Shown: positions 1 through 6,882 of the stretch, piece by piece
How positions within the stretch are numbered: the first letter of the stretch is position 1
How the letters are laid out: the number at the start of each line of letters is the position of its first letter
The notes under the pieces: model-generated
Told to the model about the DNA's origin: nothing
Database searches by the model: none
Seen by the model: the letters and a program-made list of their open reading frames with translations, nothing else
NCBI GenBank assembly: GCA_003427395.1
Contig: BFEA01000472.1
Location: 30,035-50,214, forward strand
Direction: 5' to 3'
Length of the DNA: 20,180 bases
Source: Chara braunii
Taxonomy: Eukaryota; Streptophyta; Charophyceae; Charales; Characeae
Program-made: the position numbers and the translations under genes

Positions 1-387
1 AATGCAGCGGAAGACTGATAAACATGGATCTGACTCACATCTGACTCGGACTATCTGCAGACTCACACCATACATTCATCGGGTGGGAGGCCTGGCCCTT
101 CAAGCATGGAAGACAGCGCCAGGGCCTGCACAATCATACACAGACGAAATGTAGGGAGAAGAGACAAAGAGAGGAGGAGAGATGGCGCCAACACCACTGT
201 CACCGAAATAGAAATCCCGAAATGTCGAAGATGCCAAGTCTCGTAATGCCGCAATGTCAGATTCCCAAAATAGTCCCCTCAATGTCTCAATCCGAAATAG
301 TCTCAGTCCCGATGTCACCGATAGTCCACCTCTGATCTCTATCCAGATAGTAGTCCAGAATGTAGAAGGTTAGAAGATGATGATGAT
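1..387. other. left flank, no gene seen
   Basis: No credible coding sequence is present. Between about 200 and 335 the sequence is a run of loosely repeated phrases (CCCGAAAT, AATGTC, AATAGTC, roughly every 24-30 bases), which looks like a decayed short tandem repeat. A (GAT)4 stretch at 376-387 leads directly into the GAA microsatellite. Confidence 0.5.
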
Positions 388-403
388 GAAGAAGAAGAAG
401 AAG

Positions 404-433
<30 letters not shown>
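388..433. repeat. (GAA)n microsatellite at the left edge of the retroelement
   Basis: About 15 GAA units. It abuts the 3' end (minus strand) of the Penelope-like element without any intervening sequence. A second GAA tract in the same orientation lies at the other edge (6834-6882), so the element appears to sit inside a GAA repeat. Confidence 0.9.
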
Positions 434-434
<1 letters not shown>

Positions 435-545
435 CAAGTCAGAAAACCGACCACAACGGAGGGCCAGAAATACCAAAGAAGAAAAAACTTCAGTGTTACA
501 TTCAGCCGAACACCGCATAATAGCACGCAAATACCTCGACGCGTT

Positions 546-736
546 TCGACTTGGTGCGTGCCCAAGTCTCATCAGGAGGTTATGGAGGAGTATAACTCCT
601 CTTCAGGTCACATCTCTTGCCTCTGTCCCACACCCTTCTTNTCGACTTGGTGCGTGCCCAAGTCTCATCAGGAGGTTATGGAGGAGTATAACTCCTCTTC
701 AGGTCACATCTCTTGCCTCTGTCCCACACCCTTCTT
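546..736. other. assembly gap (N at 641) flanked by exact 95-bp duplication
   Basis: Bases 546-640 and 642-736 are identical and separated by a single ambiguous base. The other pseudo-LTR (5945 onward) has this segment only once. The duplicated block starts one base after the last mismatch between the two pseudo-LTRs (position 545). This looks like two unmerged contig ends overlapping by 95 bases, not a biological duplication. Confidence 0.85.
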
Positions 737-1174
737 CTCTCCACCCACAGTCCTTCTACTTCGTTACATTCACGGCAGATCAGACTGGTAGTACCCACAA
801 GCAAAAACCGCCTCCTCACTCTCATCCCTCCGCGCAAGAGCACGATCCGGAGTACGCCGGGTACTTGGCGCGACTGAAAACCCAGAGGTCGGGAATATAT
901 CCTGGCATATATAGCAGGGAGTACGTCCCTCCTTCAACTAGCTACGCACTGGGTTTTTTCTTCGATCAGCCGGTCCTCTGCAGACCCGGCGCCCAAATCC
1001 ATCGAGGTCCGGAATCTGAAGTCCCTAGTGCTGTACCAGAATTCTTCCTCATAACGCGTACAGATTCATCACGGGATCAATATTTCGGAGGGGGCCCAAA
1101 AAACCGCATAACGGGAAAAGCCAAAATTGACGAAATAAACTAGAGATTCGGCCGGTATACAGATACCAAAAAAA

Positions 1175-1295
1175 CCGGCCTGTCTCTGACCGGGGCATGC
1201 AACCCATCCATGAGCTAAGTGTGCCCAAAAAATAATAACCGGTCTGTCTCTGACCGGGTCACTACTCAGTCACGAGCTAAGTGTGCCCAAAAAAA
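1175..1295. repeat. two tandem 64-bp hairpin units in the left pseudo-LTR
   Basis: Units start at 1175 and 1239. Each begins with CCGG(C/T)CTGTCTCTGACCGG, whose ends pair, and ends with GAGCTAAGTGTGCCCAAAAA. The same pair is at 6478-6598. It lies just downstream (minus strand) of the RT stop, in the element's 3' region. I could not find a hammerhead core (CTGANGA with GAAA) in either strand. Confidence 0.75.
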
Positions 1296-1422
1296 CTGGT
1301 CCTGTGTAGCGACGTCGTCGGCCCACCGAGGACACAGCCACGGAACAAAGCAAGGGAGAAGGGGAACAGAAAAAAAAAATTCGAGGACATGAGATCTAAG
1401 GAGTGTGTAGAAAAACAAATTT

Positions 1423-2274
1423 TTAATCTAAATTGCGGAGAGCACCAAAAACCCGGCAGTGGGGGTACAGCTGCTGGATCCAAGATCCCCAGGTACCACC
1501 CACAACATTGGCGAACCTAGCCAAGGAACCGAAGAAGACCTCCGGGGGGTAGTCCCGGAGGCGAGCCTCCTTTATGAGGCAGATAATCGAGGCTTGTGCC
1601 CCATCATCATTTGTGAAAGTCTTCCAGAGTCGCAGCATTGAGGCCGTTAGAGTCATCCTTTTTACTCGCTTTGCGGAGTACGAGCGGCAGTCCTGCATTG
1701 AATGAAAATGCAGAACCCCATCTGCCATGATCGTTCCCTGATTCTTAGTTCTTGGGAAAATATGTACGACAGCCGGCCGTGGTTCAATGATCACTCTACT
1801 CCCCAGAAAGTCCCATGCATTACTGTCGTCGTCCTTTCTTACCAGTTTTAGAGAGTCTGGATAGCATCTTGTGAACAATTCTCTGATCTCCAAAGCCCAA
1901 AAGTACGAGCTATCATCATGATCGTCAAATGCAAGAAAGATAGACGCATCGTCTACCATCCTAACTCCGGCTAATAATCGCCGGTCCTTCCCAAGTGCCT
2001 TCAAAAACATGTACTCGGCCTTGGCACAGAGCAAGTTTGCCAAGGCTGGAGACGAATGTTTACCCATGGGAACCCCAAAAACCTGCTGATATACACGCCG
2101 TTCGCACACGATGTACGTATGCTGTAGTTCATACTTCAAGATGGTCACGATTTCGTGGAAGGAGATGAACAGATATCCCATCTCCTTCCTCACAGTCCTG
2201 GCCATCTTGCATTCCCTCGAATACTTACCTTCACGCCAACAAGGCCTTGGTGAGAATGCATCTGTGCCAACCAA
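1423..2274 (-). CDS. reverse transcriptase, C-terminal part (palm motifs B-E and thumb), frameshifted from upstream half
   Basis: Second half of the PLE reverse transcriptase, about 283 codons. Motif B is clear (FGVPMGKHSSPALANLL, residues 66-82), as is motif C RMVDD (residues 105-109), whose two Asp residues are the second part of the catalytic triad. The PLE/telomerase family usually has a Tyr at the position that is Met here. FLG at residues 156-158 fits the segment after motif C. The remaining 120 residues would be thumb. The reading frame differs by one base from the piece holding motif A. The break lies in the shared interval 2274-2190, so the displayed Met is not a true start. The last 37 or so codons lie within the pseudo-LTR, and the stop codon is inside it. 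With motif A missing, this piece alone cannot be active. Confidence 0.85.
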   Translation of the reverse strand: MVGTDAFSPRPCWREGKYSRECKMARTVRKEMGYLFISFHEIVTILKYELQHTYIVCERRVYQQVFGVPMGKHSSPALANLLCAKAEYMFLKALGKDRRLLAGVRMVDDASIFLAFDDHDDSSYFWALEIRELFTRCYPDSLKLVRKDDDSNAWDFLGSRVIIEPRPAVVHIFPRTKNQGTIMADGVLHFHSMQDCRSYSAKRVKRMTLTASMLRLWKTFTNDDGAQASIICLIKEARLRDYPPEVFFGSLARFANVVGGTWGSWIQQLYPHCRVFGALRNLD

Positions 2275-4112
2275 TGCACCGAGTCAACAATGTCGTCGTG
2301 AGGAAGTCTTGCAAACATGTCCTTGATGTCATAGCTTCTAGCTATGACGGTATTGCCAGCTCGGTGGACCTCAGCCACGCGGTCCGTCATCGTCTCCCTC
2401 AGCAAGTCCGTGGACCGTAAACTGAAGTGCCACGTCGCAGGCACACACAAGAGCATATATCGGAGTGCTCTTCCCAATCTGGCGCTCAGCGTCCTGGTTG
2501 GTTCCGACCATGAAGGAGAGATCGGTCGCCACCTAGTGTAATCCTTATCCTTAGGGATCACATATGCTCTCCCCATCTTCCCGCATGTGCGCCAGGTAGC
2601 GAATGCATGAAGCCCGGCCCCCCTGTAGTCTGCCTTGCTCTGTGCAAGCAACTGCTCTTCCCCTACCGTCTTTGGGATGTACCCCGAGTTCCAGCAGAAG
2701 GTCATTCGAAAAGCATGGAGGTACAGCACTGGGCAAATCACCAATGTGGCACCAGGGTTCCTGTCCAGTGGTACTAATACCAGACCCCGGAGACACCGTA
2801 CTGCTCGCTTGACTTCTTCCTCATGCAAAGTAGGACATACAGATGCCCTCCCATTGAAGCACCTAGACCACTCCTCATCAGTGATGTGAAGAGTATTCTT
2901 CCTCCAACCTTTCGGGATCGCAAGCGCGACCACCTCCATCAGCTGGATCTTGGTAATGTCCCGCCCACAAGTAACATTCTTGGAGTTGTGGAGGAATCGA
3001 TGGACGCATGACACAAGGTCGAGTCTGGTTTGTACATGCCCCTGGAACCTTTGTAAGGAGAACTTGGCACATGTACACGATTCCGGTCCGTCCTGCAGAG
3101 TCTTCCTGTAGTTGTGTATGATACTCCCCACAGTCTTGCTCTTCAATCTCACAATCTGCGTTCTCTCTATCACCAGAGATCTAACGTATTCCTCCCTCAC
3201 TGATAATGTGACCGTCTTGACGATCACGTCTCTCACTGGTCCCATGTTAATATGCACGGAGAACGGAATACGTACAATCAACCTCCTTTTCACATCGATG
3301 CCATACTTCTTCTTAATCACGCGTGCTAATTTCTGACGAAGCTCACTCTTCGTCCTATCGCTGGAAAAGAGACCCGCGGTGTGGTACAGTGCGATCAGTT
3401 TCCTACTGGTAAGTCTATACAACGACCGGACCCACCATGGCTGGGAGAGGAGGTCGCGAAGAAACCGCTTGTTCCGTTGTACACCGGAAGAAGTAACTGC
3501 TAGACGGTTAATACAAAAACGACAGCCCGCCTGAATGTCCTTCTTAGCGTCTCTTAGCTTCATCCTTGTCGTGCCTATGAGGACCATAGTCTCGCCGTAC
3601 CTTTCCCGAATCGATTTCCATGAGTCGAGCCAGTATTCTCCTGCATCCGTGTCAATGCAGATTCCTTGATTAGTTGCTTCCAACGGTTGGAGGAGCGAGC
3701 GAAGTGAGGCGGACCTCTCATCTGCCGCAGTAAACACAATCATTCTACTGGCCCGCCTTCCCGTACTTCCCTTCCTCTGCCTAGCACTACTCCTTCGCTT
3801 CTTCCTCCCATTCTGTCGAAGCCCAATCGTGTTGAGGGCAGGTGAAAACCTTGCTATCAAGGCCTTCTCCGCCGTTAAACTATCTTGTACGCGAGGAAGT
3901 AATGGTACCGCTACATACGTATGCCATCCGTAAAATCTCAACCACGTATGCAGTTTCAGAGCGTTTCCCATGCATCCGGTCATGGAGCATCGGATATGCT
4001 CACCCCACCTAGTCACGACCTTCCTCACTGTGCAGCCGATGTAAAATTTTCGGCAGTGAGGACTAACTACCGCGTAGACACCAGGTGAGTTCACATCAAT
4101 GATCAATCTCAC
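2190..4112 (-). CDS. ORF2: GIY-YIG endonuclease, CxC linker and N-terminal half of reverse transcriptase
   Basis: 640 codons. Residues 11-97 form a GIY-YIG nuclease: GVYAV (11-15), FYIGC (23-27), Arg and Glu-His in RWGEH (35-39), and the metal-binding Glu in TAEKALIARFSPALN (80-94). A basic stretch follows (about 100-122), then a long linker with CTC at 346-348, matching the CxC hallmark of N-terminal-endonuclease PLEs. RT fingers follow: VPLDRNPGATLVI (447-459), then RAYVIPKDKDYTRWRPISP (515-533), then motif A YDIKDMF (594-600), where Asp595 is the first catalytic Asp. The frame then runs out around residue 628, before motif B. The first codon is GTG after an in-frame TAG. The natural start is probably the ATG at 4299 in another frame. 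The endonuclease would nick the target and the RT would copy the RNA there. Confidence 0.88.
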   Translation of the reverse strand: MRLIIDVNSPGVYAVVSPHCRKFYIGCTVRKVVTRWGEHIRCSMTGCMGNALKLHTWLRFYGWHTYVAVPLLPRVQDSLTAEKALIARFSPALNTIGLRQNGRKKRRSSARQRKGSTGRRASRMIVFTAADERSASLRSLLQPLEATNQGICIDTDAGEYWLDSWKSIRERYGETMVLIGTTRMKLRDAKKDIQAGCRFCINRLAVTSSGVQRNKRFLRDLLSQPWWVRSLYRLTSRKLIALYHTAGLFSSDRTKSELRQKLARVIKKKYGIDVKRRLIVRIPFSVHINMGPVRDVIVKTVTLSVREEYVRSLVIERTQIVRLKSKTVGSIIHNYRKTLQDGPESCTCAKFSLQRFQGHVQTRLDLVSCVHRFLHNSKNVTCGRDITKIQLMEVVALAIPKGWRKNTLHITDEEWSRCFNGRASVCPTLHEEEVKRAVRCLRGLVLVPLDRNPGATLVICPVLYLHAFRMTFCWNSGYIPKTVGEEQLLAQSKADYRGAGLHAFATWRTCGKMGRAYVIPKDKDYTRWRPISPSWSEPTRTLSARLGRALRYMLLCVPATWHFSLRSTDLLRETMTDRVAEVHRAGNTVIARSYDIKDMFARLPHDDIVDSVHWLAQMHSHQGLVGVKVSIRGNARWPGL

Positions 4113-4299
4113 CCGGATCTATAAATCGCAGCAGCTTTTTAACCGATGGGACATGCCCCCTAACAGTCATCAACATTACTAGCAGTGCCATCTCGTTCTC
4201 CTCATCTCTAACCAGCAATGGTCGTACTCCATTCTGTTCTCTGGACTTTCTTCTCGCCGCTAGCTTCCCGAACCTGATGGCGGCAGCACGGGTATCCAT
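4096..4299 (-). CDS. probable N-terminus of ORF2, separated from the endonuclease by a frameshift
   Basis: 67 codons starting at an ATG that overlaps the ORF1 stop by one base (TAATG at 4301-4297). The peptide is basic at first and has no domain I recognise. Its end overlaps the start of the GIY-YIG frame by 17 bases (4112-4096). A one-base frameshift there would fuse it to the endonuclease, which otherwise lacks an ATG start upstream of its catalytic GIY motif. This copy may simply be mutated, or the element may use frameshifting. The overlapping stop-start arrangement is the kind used for translation reinitiation in some non-LTR retrotransposons. Confidence 0.5.
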   Translation of the reverse strand: MDTRAAAIRFGKLAARRKSREQNGVRPLLVRDEENEMALLVMLMTVRGHVPSVKKLLRFIDPGEIDH

Positions 4300-5318
4300 T
4301 ACAATGCTTCAAGACCGCTGGCCGGAGCCCTCGACGACGGAGTCTGAGCCTTATTCTCAAAAAAAAAAACATAAGCTAGCCTAGTACGACACCTCACTAC
4401 CTCCTGAATGGAGATGTCCTTCTTCGTGTATTCGATACCCTCCTGATCACAAATCTTAAGAATCTCATGTGCCTTCATAGCACTGAGCACCTTCGTCTGA
4501 GTGAGGGCGAATTCCACTAAGCCTTCACTTGAACCTTCTGTCGGATACACCTTCTTCGGAGTCGCGAACTCATCTTCATCTTCCTTCGGTGGAGATGTAC
4601 TCTTCTGAGCCCTGGTTGTCCTTGGTGTCTTCTTTACTGCACGGCTAGTTGCTCCCCGCCCATTTGTCACTTTCCTCACGCTCTTCCGTCGTTCTAATGC
4701 TTCAACTAATTTCTCAGCTTCTTCCTTGACCTCCTCGCTGTCATCCTCTGATTCTGCAATATAGCTCCTCATCTCCCTCAACATCCGAGCTTTAGTTCGT
4801 GGCGACCTCTTCTGTTCAATAACAGATTGCGAAACAGGTGTGATCCTCATCGGCTCTTTCCTTTGCGCAAGGATCCGAAGGATCGCTGCTTCGATCTGTG
4901 CTTCCCGAGCCAGTTCTTCTCTCAGCTTTTCACTCTCCCGACGCTCATCTTCTTCCTTCTGTTTTTCCTTCTCCAATTCTCGTTTTTTCTTTTCTTCCTC
5001 CTCCTTTTCTCTCTTCGCGATCCTCATCAGCAATTCCCTCATCTCCGTGTTCTCCTCTTCCGGTCTTTGTTTACTCGCCGCCTGCCAACAGTTACGCGCA
5101 TAGTGGCCATTCTTACCGCATATGAAGCAGGTCACTACACCGTATTGAGAAGGAGCGCTGTTCGGCGCTCCGCCTTGTCCGATCATCCCTCCTCCGAGCA
5201 TACCAGGACTAAGCGCGGAGTTCACCCCTGGGTTCATCCCCAGATTCCCCATGGCTGGGCCGCCGCCGCCTTGCCCAGCCATGTTCTGCACTCCTACTCC
5301 TGCCATCCCTGATTGCAT
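4299..5318 (-). CDS. ORF1: CCHC zinc-knuckle, coiled-coil protein of the retroelement
   Basis: 339 codons. Residues 1-60 are Gly/Met/Pro-rich and likely disordered. A retroviral-type zinc knuckle CFICGKNGHYARNC follows at 64-77 (CX2CX4HX4C), which typically binds single-stranded nucleic acid. Residues about 85-160 are a highly charged Glu/Lys/Arg coiled coil. Residues 165-260 are basic and Ser/Thr-rich. A short helical segment near 285-318 (AHEILKICDQEGIEY onward) resembles the small C-terminal helical modules of DNA-binding proteins, but I cannot name it. By analogy with Gag-like ORF1 proteins it could coat element RNA; that is inference. The ATG is the first after an in-frame TAG. An 11-base T run (coding strand) at 4369-4359 sits near the end and could make the C-terminus frame-variable. 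Confidence 0.75.
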   Translation of the reverse strand: MQSGMAGVGVQNMAGQGGGGPAMGNLGMNPGVNSALSPGMLGGGMIGQGGAPNSAPSQYGVVTCFICGKNGHYARNCWQAASKQRPEEENTEMRELLMRIAKREKEEEEKKKRELEKEKQKEEDERRESEKLREELAREAQIEAAILRILAQRKEPMRITPVSQSVIEQKRSPRTKARMLREMRSYIAESEDDSEEVKEEAEKLVEALERRKSVRKVTNGRGATSRAVKKTPRTTRAQKSTSPPKEDEDEFATPKKVYPTEGSSEGLVEFALTQTKVLSAMKAHEILKICDQEGIEYTKKDISIQEVVRCRTRLAYVFFFENKAQTPSSRAPASGLEAL

Positions 5319-5671
5319 CTCGGCTCCAAGGTACCAAATATGAAATAGACGCGTCTAATCTGTGAGTACAGATGGTCAAGGTCCCTAAGTGCTTTTCTGA
5401 GAGCAGGTCTAAGCTGCGCCTTGTACAGTGTTGATCCACGTCTCGCTCGCTTCACCAAAGATTCCACGATGAGTCGATGTAGCGTAGCGAGTAATCGTCC
5501 ACACCTCCCTAAATACTCCAGTATCGCTCTTCTCCCGCTATCGGTATGCGCGTGGGAGGCCGCCATTCTCGAGAGTATACTCATTAGCATCTGCCGTGTA
5601 ACACACTGAAGTCTCCTTACTCCACGCATGTCACCAAAAATCCGGATCTTCCTCCTCAACTGCGCAGCCAT
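5294..5671 (-). CDS. small basic helical ORF at the 5' end of the retroelement
   Basis: 125 codons, first ORF of the full copy. Its ATG has A at -3 and G at +4, a good eukaryotic context, and follows a leader of about 157 bases from the inferred element 5' end. The product is Arg/Leu-rich, with long stretches that would be helical, and has no cysteine knuckle or catalytic motif. It overlaps ORF1 by 25 bases in a different frame. It could be a separate protein or the true N-terminus of ORF1 displaced by a frameshift. I do not recognise a family. Confidence 0.45.
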   Translation of the reverse strand: MAAQLRRKIRIFGDMRGVRRLQCVTRQMLMSILSRMAASHAHTDSGRRAILEYLGRCGRLLATLHRLIVESLVKRARRGSTLYKAQLRPALRKALRDLDHLYSQIRRVYFIFGTLEPRCNQGWQE

Positions 5672-6208
5672 CCTTTCCTCACTTTCCGCCGACTAACCTT
5701 ATCTCCCCACCTTCCACCCAATCCGCTCCACCTTACGTCTCAACAGGTTCTACGTCACCCACCAGGGATGACAGATAACCTCGCGACCACACACGCGGCT
5801 AGAAGCACGCCGGTTGTCACGTTTTCTCGAAGTCAAGTCAGAAAACCGAGCACAACGGAGGGCCAGAAATACCAAAGAAGAAAAAACTTCAATGTTACAT
5901 TCAGCCGAACACCGCATGGTAACACGCAAATACCTCGACGCGTCTCGACTTGGTGCGTGCCCAAGTCTCATCAGGAGGTTATGGAGGAGTATAACTCCTC
6001 TTCAGGTCACATCTCTTGCCTCTGTCCCACACCCTTCTTCTCTCCACCCACAGTCCTTCTACTTCGTTACATTCACGGCAGATCAGACTGGTAGTACCCA
6101 CAAGCAAAAACCGCCTCCTCACTCTCATCCCTCCGCGCAAGAGCACGATCCGGAGTACGCCGGGTACTTGGCGCGACTGAAAACCCAGAGGTCGGGAATA
6201 TATCCTGG

Positions 6209-6218
6209 CATATATAGC
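6209..6218 (-). promoter_or_regulatory. possible TATA box for the full-length element
   Basis: The minus strand reads GCTATATATG about 380 bases upstream of the full copy's 5' end, within the upstream truncated copy. The same motif is at 906-915. A second AT run (6198-6203) is close by. In PLEs the upstream pseudo-LTR is thought to supply the promoter, so the location is plausible. The motif alone is weak evidence, and no start site can be fixed. Confidence 0.2.
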
Positions 6219-6477
6219 AGGGAGTACGTCCCTCCTTCAACTAGCTACGCACTGGGTTTTTTCTTCGATCAGCCGGTCCTCTGCAGACCCGGCGCCCAAA
6301 TCCATCGAGGTCCGGAATCTGAAGTCCCTAGTGCTGTACCAGAATTCTTCCTCATAACGCGTACAGATTCATCACGGGATCAATATTTCGGAGGGGGCCC
6401 AAAAAACCGCATAACGGGAAAAGCCAAAATTGACGAAATAAACTAGAGATTCGGCCGGTATACAGATACCAAAAAAA

Positions 6478-6598
6478 CCGGCCTGTCTCTGACCGGGGCA
6501 TGCAACCCATCCATGAGCTAAGTGTGCCCAAAAAATAATAACCGGTCTGTCTCTGACCGGGTCACTACTCAGTCACGAGCTAAGTGTGCCCAAAAAAA
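6478..6598. repeat. two tandem 64-bp hairpin units in the right pseudo-LTR
   Basis: Identical to 1175-1295, with unit starts at 6478 and 6542. Perfect conservation between copies here cannot be read as selection, because the whole central pseudo-LTR is identical, possibly through assembly. Confidence 0.75.
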
Positions 6599-6725
6599 CT
6601 GGTCCTGTGTAGCGACATCATCGGCCCACCAAGGACACAGCCACGGAACAAAGCAAGGGAGAAGGGGAACAAAAAAATAAAATTCGAGGACATGAGATCT
6701 AAGGAGTGTGTAAAAAAACAAATTT

Positions 6726-6841
6726 TTAATCTAAATTGCAGAGAGCACCAAAAAACCGGCAGTGGGGGTACACCTGTTGGATCCAAGATCCCCAGGTACC
6801 ACCCACAACCTTGGCGAACCTAGCCAAGGAACCGAAGAAGA
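6726..6841 (-). pseudogene. remnant of RT C-terminus in the truncated tandem copy
   Basis: The minus strand encodes LGSLARFAKVVGGTWGSW and onward to a stop at the position equivalent to 1423-1425 in the full copy. The coding is cut at the GAA microsatellite, so only about the last 37 codons remain. This shows that the right pseudo-LTR is a 5'-truncated element and not a true LTR. Confidence 0.75.
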
Positions 6842-6882
6842 AGAAGAAGAAGAAGAAGAAGAAGAAGAAGAAGAAGAAGAAC
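6834..6882. repeat. (GAA)n microsatellite at the right edge of the retroelement
   Basis: About 16 units, continuous with GAAGAAG from the element's own sequence. Same orientation as 388-433, as expected for an insertion into a pre-existing GAA tract. Confidence 0.9.

Larger units (their letters stand above)
430..1538 (-). repeat. left pseudo-LTR (3' region of full copy)
   Basis: Matches 5829-6841 throughout apart from a 96-base insertion at the assembly gap. By hand I count 6 mismatches in the first 116 bases and 11 in the last 221, but none in the roughly 670 bases between. It includes the RT stop codon (1425-1423), two 64-bp hairpin repeats, and a TATA-like stretch at 906-915. Confidence 0.88.
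430..5828 (-). mobile_element. Penelope-like retroelement, Chlamys-type layout, nearly full length
   Basis: The element is about 5.4 kb on the minus strand. Order from its 5' end: short leader, 125-aa ORF, 339-aa zinc-knuckle ORF1, then ORF2 with GIY-YIG endonuclease, CxC linker and reverse transcriptase, then a 1.1-kb 3' region. Known family facts: N-terminal-endonuclease PLEs (Chlamys and Naiad) have the endonuclease in front of the RT, a linker with a CxC motif, pseudo-LTRs from tandem insertion, and a bias for microsatellite targets. All four are visible here. The 5' end is placed at 5828 because homology with the upstream truncated copy's 3' end stops there. The 3' end is placed at about 430, where the GAA repeat begins. 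Two frameshifts in ORF2 make this copy probably non-autonomous. A LINE is excluded by the GIY-YIG domain, and an LTR element by the absence of protease, RNase H and integrase. Confidence 0.88.
5829..6841 (-). mobile_element. 5'-truncated tandem copy of the same element (right pseudo-LTR)
   Basis: This block is a direct repeat of 430-1538 (constant offset of 5303 to the right of the gap duplication). On the minus strand it begins inside the last 37 or so codons of the RT reading frame, directly at the GAA microsatellite. It then runs through the 3' region and joins the 5' end of the full copy. This is the usual origin of PLE pseudo-LTRs: a truncated copy head-to-tail with a complete one. The truncation point is a natural GAAGAAGA in the element, so microhomology with the GAA target may have set it. 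Confidence 0.85.

Noticed and set aside
388-433. CRISPR-like or bacterial repeat interpretation of the arrays in this window
   Set aside because: The repeats are eukaryotic microsatellites and decayed tandem repeats. None has the constant repeat and unique equal-length spacer pattern, and the window is clearly eukaryotic.
493-1143. 216-codon plus-strand ORF in the left pseudo-LTR, also present at 5814-6446
   Set aside because: It crosses the assembly gap, and its plus-strand reading is antisense to the element. Its conservation between copies is just the duplicated pseudo-LTR, and the protein has no recognisable domain.
1175-1295. Hammerhead ribozyme in the pseudo-LTR
   Set aside because: No CTGANGA core with a matching GAAA was found on either strand; only simple hairpins are present.
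2195-2245. Intron at GTAAGTAT near the RT frame break
   Set aside because: The donor-like sequence is good, but any acceptor that restores the frame would make an intron of a few dozen bases. A simple indel explains the frame change better.
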